From positions 62,001 to 126,000 of the forward strand of contig JAFLJS010000028.1 of assembly GCA_022712895.1 (NCBI GenBank): DNA of 64,000 nt. Direction: 5' to 3'. Of this stretch, positions 9,486 through 18,185 are shown one piece after another. Within the stretch, counting starts at the first letter, position 1. Each line of letters opens with the position of its first letter. Below the pieces are notes generated by a model that had not been told where the DNA came from, did not search any database, and worked only from the letters and a program-made list of their open reading frames with translations. The DNA is from Desulfocapsa sp. (lineage in GTDB: Bacteria > Desulfobacterota > Desulfobulbia > Desulfobulbales > Desulfocapsaceae). The position numbers were made by a program, and so were the translations under genes.

Positions 9486-11291
9486 TTATTCCCCTTTCCT
9501 GTTGATGGCATCAAACTTACACAATGCAAAACACTGTCCGCATCCGTTGCACTGAACTTCATTTATCACAGCATATCCTTTCTGTTTTTCTTTGTAGCCT
9601 TTAGCCACAGCTTCATCTTTAGTCATTGGCGTCCAGCTGATTGCAGGGCATCCAAGTTTCACACAGGTTCCACACCCTTGACAGTTTTCAGTTGTTGTCA
9701 GATAGGGGTTATGCTCTGCATTTTTAATCTCCGGAAGCAACACACAAGGTGCACGGGAAATAACCACTGCATATTCGTCAAGCTCAAGAGCTTTTTTCAG
9801 TGCTGTCTTACAGGCTTTTATATCGTGGGGGTCTACAACTTCCACATGTTTTACCCCAACCGCCTTACAGAGTTTTTCAATATTAATGGCGTTTGCTGCC
9901 TCACCCTTGATATTGCAACCGGATGCAGGATTGTTCTGCTGTCCGGTCATGGCAGTAATACGGTTATCGAGGATTACAAGAACTGACGTGGAATCGTTAT
10001 AGACAGAATTTATCAGTCCATTAATTCCGGTATGCATAAAGGTGGAATCGCCAATTACTGAAATCAGCTTTCCTTTTCCCGCATCTCCCAACGCCTTGGC
10101 CATACCGTGCGCTATGGTCACGGAGGCTCCCATGCAGACACAGGAGTCCATGGCGGAAAGTGGTGGCAGAAACCCTAAGGTGTAACAGCCAATATCACCA
10201 GAGACAAACACATCTTTCATTTTAGAAAGATTATAGAAGACGCCACGGTGAGGACAACCAGCACACATGTTTGGTGGGCGCATGGGCAACTCTGCTGGAG
10301 CAAAAAGCTCCGGTGCAGAATCTGGATCAATGGAAGTTCGAACAATTGAGGTGTTCAACTCACCCTGGTTGGGGATACAGTCTTTACCATGACATTCAAC
10401 ACCCATGGCCTTGATATGGTGTTCAAGAAATGGATCAAGTTCTTCCACAATAATCAATTCATCAACAGTGGCTGCGAATGCTTTAATTTCATTCTCAGGC
10501 AGTGGCCAGCACATACCAAGTTTTAAAACGGCAGCATCAGGAAATGCTTCTTTCACATAGAGGTACGCGACACCAGCAGTGATAAAACCACGTTTTCTGT
10601 CACCGTCTTCTATACGGTTATATTCACCACTTTCCGCAATTTTCACGAGTTCGATCATACGCTCTTCAACAACCTTGCGACGATTTCTAGCAAGAGCCGG
10701 CAGCATGACGAATTTGGCAGGTGACTTTTCAATACCACACTCGACCTTTGAACTCAGCATCTCACCCTTAGTTACAATCCCTTTTACATGAGCAATACGA
10801 GTGGTGATGCGAAAAAGAACCGGGGTATCAAGACGCTCTGAAAGCTCAAAGGCTTCTTTTAACATCTCTTTGGCTTCAGCGGGATCGGAAGGTTCGAGCA
10901 TGGGCAGTTTGGCCGCATAAGCATAATTACGGTTATCCTGCTCATTCTGCGAAGAATGCATTTCCGGATCATCCGCGGTAATAATTACCAACCCACCGCG
11001 AACACCAGTATAAGAAACCGTAAAAAGGGGATCAGCTGCCACATTCACACCAACATGCTTCATGGTAGCAAGGGCACGAACACCAGCGAAGGAAGCACCT
11101 ATGGCAACTTCAAGACCAACTTTTTCGTTGGGAGCCCACTCAGTGTATACTCCTTCATATTTGGAGAGATTCTCCATGATTTCCGTGGATGGTGTTCCCG
11201 GATAGCCAGAAGCCACTTTAACTCCGGCCTCGTAGGCACCCATGGCGATGGCTTCGTTTCCGGACATCCAGAGCGAACTTTCGTCTGTCAC
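9486..11291 (-). CDS. iorA: Indolepyruvate:ferredoxin oxidoreductase, alpha subunit
   Basis: Large (601-residue) catalytic subunit: N-terminal pyrimidine-binding domain (EAIAMGAYEAGVKVASGYPG), thiamine diphosphate domain with GDIGCYTLG, MGASVTIAHGMAKA and IGDSTFMHTGINGLINSVYN, and a C-terminal ferredoxin-like tail with two Cys groups (CQGCGTCVKLGC and CNGCGQCFALCKF) for [4Fe-4S] clusters. It oxidises transamination products of Trp, Phe and Tyr. The start is GTG with AGGTG eight bases upstream. This is the first gene of the long minus-strand operon, with the probable promoter in the region 11292-11500. Confidence 0.95.
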   Translation of the reverse strand: MTDESSLWMSGNEAIAMGAYEAGVKVASGYPGTPSTEIMENLSKYEGVYTEWAPNEKVGLEVAIGASFAGVRALATMKHVGVNVAADPLFTVSYTGVRGGLVIITADDPEMHSSQNEQDNRNYAYAAKLPMLEPSDPAEAKEMLKEAFELSERLDTPVLFRITTRIAHVKGIVTKGEMLSSKVECGIEKSPAKFVMLPALARNRRKVVEERMIELVKIAESGEYNRIEDGDRKRGFITAGVAYLYVKEAFPDAAVLKLGMCWPLPENEIKAFAATVDELIIVEELDPFLEHHIKAMGVECHGKDCIPNQGELNTSIVRTSIDPDSAPELFAPAELPMRPPNMCAGCPHRGVFYNLSKMKDVFVSGDIGCYTLGFLPPLSAMDSCVCMGASVTIAHGMAKALGDAGKGKLISVIGDSTFMHTGINGLINSVYNDSTSVLVILDNRITAMTGQQNNPASGCNIKGEAANAINIEKLCKAVGVKHVEVVDPHDIKACKTALKKALELDEYAVVISRAPCVLLPEIKNAEHNPYLTTTENCQGCGTCVKLGCPAISWTPMTKDEAVAKGYKEKQKGYAVINEVQCNGCGQCFALCKFDAINRKGE

Positions 11292-11793
11292 TTTATTTCA
11301 CCTGCAATAGTATAATTAGGGGGGTGGATTCGTAAAAAAACTGTTCACAGTCTTTTGGGTCTTGACGCGAAATCTTCAACTTGCATGTAACAGCAGGACT
11401 TCGATTTCGAAATAAATAACCGAGGACAATGCTACATTTTTTTTACGAACAGTCATATGACGCATAAATCAAAACCCTATAAACTACCCTGAAAGGTTGC
11501 TATCAATCAAGTGATTTCTTCTTGCTTCTTTATCTATTAGGTGCCCAGTAAGCAAGCCTGACAAGTCTGAACCGTATCAAGCAGCAAAGACGCAGCAAAC
11601 AAACATCCGTATTTCCATATTTAAAGTTCAACAGCAAGTAGGAAAGTTTTTAATTAAGTTATAAAAAACACTTGACGGAAAGGACTTACAGCGCTACCAA
11701 TTGCCTGAGTCTGCAAAGAGGCTGAATGACTATTCATTTATTAACCGTTTCGGCTTAATTCAACCATTAATTCAACAGGAGAGTCCACTTCCC
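11292..11793. other. Divergent intergenic region iorA / sulP
   Basis: About 500 bases without a supported gene. It holds the half-site TGGATTCGTAAAAAAA at 11325-11340 and an oppositely oriented TTTTTTTTACGAACAGTC at 11437-11454, together an imperfect inverted repeat related to the element at 7516-7578. It should contain the promoters for iorA (leftward) and sulP (rightward); I see no convincing -35/-10 pair. An in-frame TTG at 11701 could extend the permease, but ATG 11794 is preferred. Confidence 0.4.
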
Positions 11794-13950
11794 ATGTTTC
11801 TCGCAAAAATTTTTCCGTTTCTACTCTGGTTTAAAGGGTACAAAGGGGAATCATTCAAACTAGACCTGGTGGCCGGTATTACTGTTGCCATGGTTTTGAT
11901 TCCTCAATCCATGGCCTACGCCCAGTTAGCCGGGCTTCCAGCATATTATGGTTTATACGCAGCGTTTCTGCCACCAATGATTGCTGCCCTGTTTGGTTCC
12001 AGTCGTCAACTTGGAACCGGTCCTGTTGCTGTTGTTTCCCTTATGTCAGCGGCATCCCTCGAGCCTCTGGCCACAGCCGGATCGCCAGAGTTTATCGCCT
12101 ATTCCATCGTGCTAGCACTTGTTGTTGGTCTCTTCCAGTTTTCCCTCGGTGTGCTGCGTCTTGGAATGGTTGTAAACTTTCTTTCTCATCCGGTTATCAA
12201 TGGTTTCACCAATGCCGCTGCAATTATCATTGCGTCATCTCAGTTCTCCAAATTCTTTGGTGTATACGTAGACAAAGCACCACATCATTACGAAACAATG
12301 ATACGTGTGGCCAAAGCCGCTTTTGATTTCACCCATATGCCGACCCTGATTTATGCTATTTCAGCAGTCACCATTATGGCTCTTTTGAAAAAGTTTGCAC
12401 CAAAAGTACCAAACGTTCTGGTTGCAGTTTTGATCACCACTGTGATTTCCTATTTCACAGGATTCAATAACGACAAAACAGTTGATGTCTCTTCCCTCAA
12501 AGTCGCTGGCATTTCCACTCAGATTCAGGAGTTTAATGCAGCCACAAACCTTATCGAAGAACATGGTGGCAATCGTGCGGCACTTGGTAATGTTATAGAT
12601 AATCTAAATGCTGCAGAGTCCTCGGCCCATGGCGGCGCATCCATAGAACTTATTAAAATTGAATCAGAAGTAAGAATTCTTACTTCTCATATGGATCAAG
12701 CTAAGGAGCAAGCACATCTTCTTCGTAAAGCACTTCGAGATATGAAATTTGAAGCCGTAATCGATGGAGACAACTACTCTTTCTACCCTCAAAACGATAT
12801 CCCTGCTGGTATTACGACTGACGGAAACACCTGGCGCCTGAAAGTGAAGAACAGGCCTCTTGACAGTACAAGTATTGTGCTGATGGGTGGTGGTGCAATT
12901 GTCGGTAAGGTTCCAGAAGGCCTTCCTACCCTGGCCATGCCGGATCTCACTCCAAAAACTTTTTTCAAGTTACTGCCCACAGCAATTATCATCTCACTGC
13001 TTGGTTTTATGGAAGCAATAGCCATTGCCAAAGCCATGGCTGCCAAGACCGGCCAGAAAATTGATGCGAACCAGGAGCTTATCGGACAGGGGCTCGCTAA
13101 TATCTTCGGATCATTTGGCTCAAGCTATTCTGTTTCTGGTTCTTTCTCCCGTTCCGCAGTAAACCTGTCAGCAGGTGCTGTTTCCGGTGTGTCTTCGGTA
13201 ATAACCTCTGTTATGGTTGTTATTACCCTACTCTTTTTTACTCCCCTTCTCTATCATCTCCCTCAGGCAACACTTGCTGCTGTAATTATGATGGCGGTTA
13301 TCGGGCTTGTGAACATTAAAGGGTTTGTCCATGCCTGGCATGCCCAAAAATATGATGGAATTATCTCTGTCTTAAGTTTTTTAGTTACTCTCTACTTTGC
13401 CCCACATCTGGACAAAGGTATCATGGTTGGTTTTGTTCTTTCCATGGGCGTATTCCTTTACAAGTCAATGCGTCCCGTTGTGGCTGAACTCTCTCTACAT
13501 GAAGATAAAGTTCTCAAAAGTGCAGAGCATTATCGCTTGAAAGGCTGCCGTCATATTTCAGTTGTTCGTTTTGACGGATCACTGTTCTTTGCCAATGCCA
13601 GTTACCTTGATGAGCAGGTTGCAAAGTTCAGAACTGACCATCCTGATTTGCGCTACATCCTCCTTTGCGCCAGAGGAATCAATGACATGGATGCTTCCGG
13701 TGAAGAAGCCCTTTCCATGATTGTCGACAGACTTCGTGCTGCTAAACTCGGCTTTGCAATGAGTAGCGTTAAGGGACAGGTTATGGCTGTAATGGAAAGA
13801 ACACAGCTTCTTGATAAGATTGGTTTGGATAATATCTATTCAGATACAGAATCAGCAGTTGCGGATATTATCACAAAGGTTCACACCAATACTGATCTTC
13901 CTGATAAGGGATGTAATAATTGTCCACTTACGAAATATATTCCCGCCTAA
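11794..13950 (+). CDS. SulP-family anion permease with STAS domain
   Basis: Inner-membrane sulfate/anion transporter of the SLC26/SulP family, 718 residues from the preferred ATG. The start is chosen because GGAGAG lies about ten bases upstream and the protein then begins directly before the family N-terminus (LDLVAGITVAMVLIPQSMAYAQLAGLP). A frame extension from TTG 11701 adds 31 residues of unlike character. The membrane core is followed by a cytoplasmic STAS domain (about 590-700, VVRFDGSLFFANASYLDE and the ARGINDMDASGEEAL strand-helix). Unusually, about 125 mostly hydrophilic residues (roughly 240-367), partly coiled-coil-like, are inserted between the segments that normally form one short loop before VGKVPEGLP. 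The substrate may be sulfate, bicarbonate or another anion. A terminator follows. Confidence 0.9.
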   Translation: MFLAKIFPFLLWFKGYKGESFKLDLVAGITVAMVLIPQSMAYAQLAGLPAYYGLYAAFLPPMIAALFGSSRQLGTGPVAVVSLMSAASLEPLATAGSPEFIAYSIVLALVVGLFQFSLGVLRLGMVVNFLSHPVINGFTNAAAIIIASSQFSKFFGVYVDKAPHHYETMIRVAKAAFDFTHMPTLIYAISAVTIMALLKKFAPKVPNVLVAVLITTVISYFTGFNNDKTVDVSSLKVAGISTQIQEFNAATNLIEEHGGNRAALGNVIDNLNAAESSAHGGASIELIKIESEVRILTSHMDQAKEQAHLLRKALRDMKFEAVIDGDNYSFYPQNDIPAGITTDGNTWRLKVKNRPLDSTSIVLMGGGAIVGKVPEGLPTLAMPDLTPKTFFKLLPTAIIISLLGFMEAIAIAKAMAAKTGQKIDANQELIGQGLANIFGSFGSSYSVSGSFSRSAVNLSAGAVSGVSSVITSVMVVITLLFFTPLLYHLPQATLAAVIMMAVIGLVNIKGFVHAWHAQKYDGIISVLSFLVTLYFAPHLDKGIMVGFVLSMGVFLYKSMRPVVAELSLHEDKVLKSAEHYRLKGCRHISVVRFDGSLFFANASYLDEQVAKFRTDHPDLRYILLCARGINDMDASGEEALSMIVDRLRAAKLGFAMSSVKGQVMAVMERTQLLDKIGLDNIYSDTESAVADIITKVHTNTDLPDKGCNNCPLTKYIPA

Positions 13951-13975
13951 CAGCAGGTAGAAATATATAAACCAT

Positions 13976-14013
13976 AAAGGGTGTTATCCTCGCCAAGGAT
14001 AACACCCTTTTTT
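13976..14013 (+). terminator. Rho-independent terminator after the SulP gene
   Basis: Perfect stem AAAGGGTGTTATCCT / AGGATAACACCCTTT with a five-base loop and a T-run, 26 bases after the permease stop codon. Confidence 0.92.
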
Positions 14014-14196
14014 ATGCCCTCCGTCTTCTCTATGCTGCTAGAAAAATTGGCCTGATACAATTCAGGATATTTCCCGAACCCTGGTAGATTTGGGTAGAGC
14101 AATTTTACGGGTAAGCATAAATTTAAGAAACTCGTATAATGGGTTTGAACAAATACAGATAAAGCATTTTAAGAACTAACGCTTAGTCACAAATCA

Positions 14197-16164
14197 TCAC
14201 GCGTCAGCCTCTTCGAGTTTCTCTTGAGCAGTTTCCCACTTTTCATACCAGTGGGTCAACCTGCTGCTGGTTTCATCGTACTCTTTAGAGGTTGCAACCC
14301 AAGCCTCTTGATCCTGATACAAATCTGGATCAGCCATCTTTTCTTCAAGATCTATTTTTTGCGCTTCCAGCTGCTCTACTTTTTTCTCAGCCTCTTCAGC
14401 CTGTTTTTTTAAAGGCCCCAGAGTTTTGTTCCGTTCTTTGCGCTCTTTTGCATCCTGCTGCCGCTGTTCTTTTCTGGAAAGTTGCTGTCTTTTTACACTC
14501 TCTTGCCTCGGCTCAGCTTGTGCCAGCTTGGTTTTTGCTGACTTTTGCACTTCTTCATCTTCTCCAATTTTCCGAAGATAATCACTGATATTGCCTTCAA
14601 ACACCGCAACGTGATGATCTTTCACCTCAACAACCTTATTCACAAAACTATCCAGGAAATACCGGTTATGGGAAACCACCAGTACAAAACCATCATACTG
14701 AGCCATGGCTTCCTGTAAAACTTCCTGCGAACTCATATCCAGATGGTTTGTGGGTTCATCGAGCAGCATACAATTTGCTGGCCTTGCTATCATTTTGGCC
14801 AACGCCAGGCGTGATTTTTCACCACCTGAAAGCACAGATACTTTTTTATCCACATCTTCACCCCGAAAGAGAAAAGCCCCTAAAAGGGAACGAATCCGGG
14901 TGAGCGTCATATCTTTTACAGAAAGCGAGAGGGTATCAAAGGCCGAAAGAGTAGGAGTAAGCTCCTGGGCCTGGTGCTGCCCAAAATAGGTAAGACTCAC
15001 ATTGTGACCAAGTTTAACAGAACCGGAATCGTGCTGAATTTCATTGCTGATGATTTTTAACAGCGTTGACTTTCCGGCACCGTTAACGCCAACCACCGCA
15101 ACCTTATCACCACGCTGAAATTGCAGATTGACGTCTTCAAATACCGGACTGCCGTTATAATTCTTACTGAGATTTTCAATGGTTAAAACATCTCTGCCAG
15201 AATCAGGGGCTGGAGGAAAGCTAAATTTGATCTGCCTGTTTTCTTCACCCAGCTCAAGAATATCCAGTTTTTCAAGTTGCTTGACCCTGCTCTGTACCTG
15301 CTTGGCCTTGGTGGATTTTGCACGAAAACGTTCCACAAAACGCATGGTCTGTTTGATATGTGCCTGCTGATTCTCATAGGCCGCTTTTTCTATGGCCTTA
15401 CGCTCCACCCGCTCCCGTTCGTAGTAACTGTAGTTGCCTTTATACACTGAAAGTTTACCAAGGCTCAGCTCCCAGGTGGTACCTGTCACTTTATCGAGGA
15501 ACATCCTGTCATGGGAGATAATAACCATTGCTCCATTGTAAGAGCGCAAAAACTCTTCAAGCCAAGTAAGGGATGTTAAATCAAGATGGTTTGTGGGTTC
15601 GTCAAGAAGCAGAAGAGACGGAGCCGCCAACAACATTTTGGCAAGCATAAGACGCATCACCCAGCCACCTGAAAAAGAAGATGCCTCACGGTCCATATCT
15701 GAGGTCAGAAATCCAAGACCAAGGAGGATCTTCTCGATCCTGGCGCGCATGGTATAAATCCCGCTCCCTTCCAGGCGATGCTGAATTTCTCCCTGCTGCT
15801 CGAGCATGTCTTCAAATTCGGCTGAATTCTGATCTACAATGGTGAGTCGTTCGTGAATCTCATCCACTTCTTTTTGCAGTTCGAGCAGATCGGCAAATGC
15901 ACTCTCAGCTTCTTCATAGAGACTTTTCCCTGAAACAAGGGCGCTTGATTCCTGAGGCAAGTACCCCACCGTGAAATGTTTAGAACGGCTAAGTACACCG
16001 TCATCACAATCACTCACCCCTGCCATAATCTTCAGGAGGGTAGATTTCCCGGCACCATTGACACCAAGCAAACCGATACGGTTTCCAGAATGAACCTGAA
16101 TGGAGAGATCTTTGAAGAGATGCTTCTCTCCGTAACGGATATCCAGTTGATTAAGCGATAGCAT
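14197..16164 (-). CDS. ABC-F family ATPase (Uup/YheS-like)
   Basis: Soluble tandem-ATPase protein of 655 residues with no membrane segments. Two nucleotide-binding domains each show Walker A (GVNGAGKST, near 34-42 and again near 359), signatures FSGGWVMRLMLAKMLL and LSGGEKSRLALAKM, and Walker B LLLLDEPTNHLDL / CMLLDEPTNHLDM. The DEPTNHLD motif and the interdomain linker (about 240-320, KAIEKAAYENQQAHIKQTMRFVERFRAKSTKAKQ) define ABC-F. The C-terminal 100 residues are a charged coiled coil (KEQRQQDAKERKERNK onward). Such proteins bind the ribosomal E site and ease stalled translation. Its stop codon overlaps nothing, while its 5' end overlaps the preceding radical SAM gene by 14 bases. Subfamily assignment is uncertain. 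Confidence 0.92.
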   Translation of the reverse strand: MLSLNQLDIRYGEKHLFKDLSIQVHSGNRIGLLGVNGAGKSTLLKIMAGVSDCDDGVLSRSKHFTVGYLPQESSALVSGKSLYEEAESAFADLLELQKEVDEIHERLTIVDQNSAEFEDMLEQQGEIQHRLEGSGIYTMRARIEKILLGLGFLTSDMDREASSFSGGWVMRLMLAKMLLAAPSLLLLDEPTNHLDLTSLTWLEEFLRSYNGAMVIISHDRMFLDKVTGTTWELSLGKLSVYKGNYSYYERERVERKAIEKAAYENQQAHIKQTMRFVERFRAKSTKAKQVQSRVKQLEKLDILELGEENRQIKFSFPPAPDSGRDVLTIENLSKNYNGSPVFEDVNLQFQRGDKVAVVGVNGAGKSTLLKIISNEIQHDSGSVKLGHNVSLTYFGQHQAQELTPTLSAFDTLSLSVKDMTLTRIRSLLGAFLFRGEDVDKKVSVLSGGEKSRLALAKMIARPANCMLLDEPTNHLDMSSQEVLQEAMAQYDGFVLVVSHNRYFLDSFVNKVVEVKDHHVAVFEGNISDYLRKIGEDEEVQKSAKTKLAQAEPRQESVKRQQLSRKEQRQQDAKERKERNKTLGPLKKQAEEAEKKVEQLEAQKIDLEEKMADPDLYQDQEAWVATSKEYDETSSRLTHWYEKWETAQEKLEEADA

Positions 16165-17167
16165 ACTTCAGTGTTCCTCGTGCTAGTGTTGTATCTGTTG
16201 CAAACGCAAATGTTTTTTTCTGCGCCTCATGGCACACAAATGCTTCCAAACGTTTCATATTACAGCGTTTTGGCCCGACAAACGCTGAGACATCCCGCTC
16301 TGACAGTGTAAAGACCGTATGAGTAGCCGCTGGCGAAGCGTGCAGGATTGCCCTGCTTCGTTTCAGCCAGTGACGGGCAGTGACCATTTCACCAAATGCA
16401 GGGTGATACGGCCCAGCTATAAGTTGTTCTTCCAGATTATCAGCAGCCTGCAAGCCCATGCGCAAAATTTTAATTCCTGCGGCATCAAATAACACTTTGG
16501 CTTTACAACAGTAGGCGATAGCCTGGTTCATGCTCAATGGTGCATACGCACCAGCACTATAATTGTTGGCAAGAGCAGCCCCGCTAATGACAAGAGTGGG
16601 ATATATTCTAACACAATCGGGTTTTATACGTTCAACTTGCCTGATAGTCAAGAGCCAGGAACGACTGGTTTCCTTCGGCAGTCCTGGCATAAGCTGCACT
16701 CCCAGTTCAAGTCCAGATTTTTGGATACATTCACAGGCCCGTATGGAATCAGCAGCACTATGCCCACGCCAGGCAGCCTGTAAAACTGTATCATCAAGGG
16801 ATTGCACCCCAAGCTCCACCGTTGTCACATGTTTTTCTTTCAGGAAATCACAAACGGCTTTATCAATGCAGTCAGGTCTTGTTGACAGACGAATGGACTG
16901 CACCTCTCCACCGGCAATAAACGGCTGTACCGCATCCAGGAGATTCTCCTGCCTCTCGCTATCAAGGCAGGTAAAAGAACCACCATAAAAAGCGACTTGT
17001 GTACACTCCTGCCTGCGACTTCTACCCAGCCATAACTCAACGGTACTTTGCACCAGCTGCGCATCATCCTCACCAGTCACACGCTGCCCACTAATCGATA
17101 CTTGATTGCAAAAAAGACAATTTTGCGGACAACCCTGATGGGGAATAAAAACCGGGATAACAAGCAA
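16151..17167 (-). CDS. Elp3-like radical SAM protein
   Basis: 338 residues. The N-terminus carries the iron-sulfur motif CPQNCLFC (Cys13, Cys17, Cys20), followed by FYGGSFTCLD, STRPDCID and VELGVQSLDD, the pattern of the Elp3/COG1243-type radical SAM core. The GNAT acetyltransferase domain of true Elp3 is absent, so it is the short bacterial form. These proteins often neighbour rnc in Desulfobacterota and related groups; their substrate is not established. It starts five bases after rnc and overlaps the ABC-F gene, suggesting one transcript rnc-rSAM-ABC-F. Confidence 0.88.
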   Translation of the reverse strand: MLVIPVFIPHQGCPQNCLFCNQVSISGQRVTGEDDAQLVQSTVELWLGRSRRQECTQVAFYGGSFTCLDSERQENLLDAVQPFIAGGEVQSIRLSTRPDCIDKAVCDFLKEKHVTTVELGVQSLDDTVLQAAWRGHSAADSIRACECIQKSGLELGVQLMPGLPKETSRSWLLTIRQVERIKPDCVRIYPTLVISGAALANNYSAGAYAPLSMNQAIAYCCKAKVLFDAAGIKILRMGLQAADNLEEQLIAGPYHPAFGEMVTARHWLKRSRAILHASPAATHTVFTLSERDVSAFVGPKRCNMKRLEAFVCHEAQKKTFAFATDTTLARGTLKYAIA

Positions 17168-17172
17168 AACAG

Positions 17173-17916
17173 CTACTCTGAAAAACGTTTTATCACAGCA
17201 TCAAGTTCCGCAAGAGTTGCTGCCGCTGCCCGCTGTTCAGCTTCCTTCTTTGAACTCGCGGTACCAGTGCCCAATGCAACATCACGAAAAATTACGGATA
17301 CCGTAAAAATCTTCTGGTGGGAAGGTCCCTCTTCCTCATCAAGCCGATACGAAGGAGCCTGGTTAAATTCTTCCTGTAAACTTTCCTGCAATCTACTTTT
17401 GGCATCGGCCATAAGCAATTCTTCTTTTTTAGCAGCCATAGCCGGGATAAAAAAACTGCAGATAAGCTGTTCCACAATCTGGTAATCACTGTCTTCAAAG
17501 ACAGCCCCAAGCACGGCCTCATACGCACAGGAAAGAATAGAAGATTTGTTTCTGCCATTGGAAGCATCTTCCCCTTTACCAAGGCAAAGATATTCGCCAA
17601 GATTTAACTCTCTTGCCATGAGAGCCAGATGTGTTTCATTGACGAGGGATGAACGTAATCGTGTAAGTTCCCCTTCCCGCATTTCAGGGAAACGTCCACA
17701 GAGAGTATGCCCGATAACCAGATCAAGAACAGCATCCCCTAAAAATTCAAGTATTTCATTATTGTTACCAATCTGAGCCTGTTCAAAAGCAAAAGACGAA
17801 TGAATCAATGCTTTTTGCAACAGGCGCAGATCGGTAAAACGGTAAGAAAGCTGCTGCTCAAGCCCAGCCAGCATATCCTTGTTCCGTCGTACCAGTGAAT
17901 CAATATCCATTGCCAC
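17173..17916 (-). CDS. rnc: Ribonuclease III
   Basis: Double-strand-specific endoribonuclease for rRNA and mRNA processing. The 247 residues contain the catalytic signature NNEILEFLGDAVLDLVIG (about 52-69), with the metal-binding Glu and Asp, and a second acidic site in the SCAYEAVLGAVFEDS segment. The C-terminal double-stranded-RNA-binding domain (about 170-242) ends in the typical GTGTASSKKEAEQRAAAATLAEL. First gene of the rnc-rSAM-ABC-F run on the minus strand, divergent from tRNA-Cys. Confidence 0.96.
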   Translation of the reverse strand: MAMDIDSLVRRNKDMLAGLEQQLSYRFTDLRLLQKALIHSSFAFEQAQIGNNNEILEFLGDAVLDLVIGHTLCGRFPEMREGELTRLRSSLVNETHLALMARELNLGEYLCLGKGEDASNGRNKSSILSCAYEAVLGAVFEDSDYQIVEQLICSFFIPAMAAKKEELLMADAKSRLQESLQEEFNQAPSYRLDEEEGPSHQKIFTVSVIFRDVALGTGTASSKKEAEQRAAAATLAELDAVIKRFSE

Positions 17917-17981
17917 TTTCCTCTTGTTAAAAAAACAGTTTGTGTTATAAAGCGTGCCTGATGCTTATTATGGCATCTACT

Positions 17982-18057
17982 GGCGGCGTAGCCAAGCGGC
18001 TAAGGCACTGGTCTGCAAAACCATGATTCAGCGGTTCAAATCCGCTCGCCGCCTCCA
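17982..18057 (+). tRNA. tRNA-Cys (GCA anticodon)
   Basis: Complete cloverleaf of 76 bases with encoded CCA. The acceptor stem GGCGGCG pairs with CGCCGCC, the discriminator base is T (U73, the identity base of tRNA-Cys), the anticodon loop reads CTGCAAA (GCA), and the T arm AGCGG-TTCAAAT-CCGCT is perfect. The outermost anticodon-stem pair is a C-T mismatch. Confidence 0.96.
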
Positions 18058-18064
18058 GTTATTT

Positions 18065-18106
18065 TAAGGGGATATTTCGAAAATTTCGAGATATCCCCTT
18101 TTTTTT
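18065..18106 (+). terminator. Rho-independent terminator after tRNA-Cys
   Basis: Stem AAGGGGATAT / ATATCCCCTT around an AT-rich inner hairpin (TTCGAAAATTTCGAG), followed by a long T-run, eight bases beyond the tRNA CCA end. Confidence 0.9.
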
Positions 18107-18120
18107 GTCCTATTCCTCAT

Positions 18121-18153
18121 AAAAAACGGGCAGACGACAAAGTCACCTGCCCG
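18121..18153 (-). terminator. Rho-independent terminator after glycogen phosphorylase
   Basis: On the minus strand, CGGGCAG (18153-18147) and CTGCCCG (18133-18127) form a 7-bp stem followed by TTTTTTATG, 33 bases downstream of the glgP stop codon. Confidence 0.85.
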
Positions 18154-18185
18154 TGGAAGAAACACTGTATAGCACAAATAGAGAG

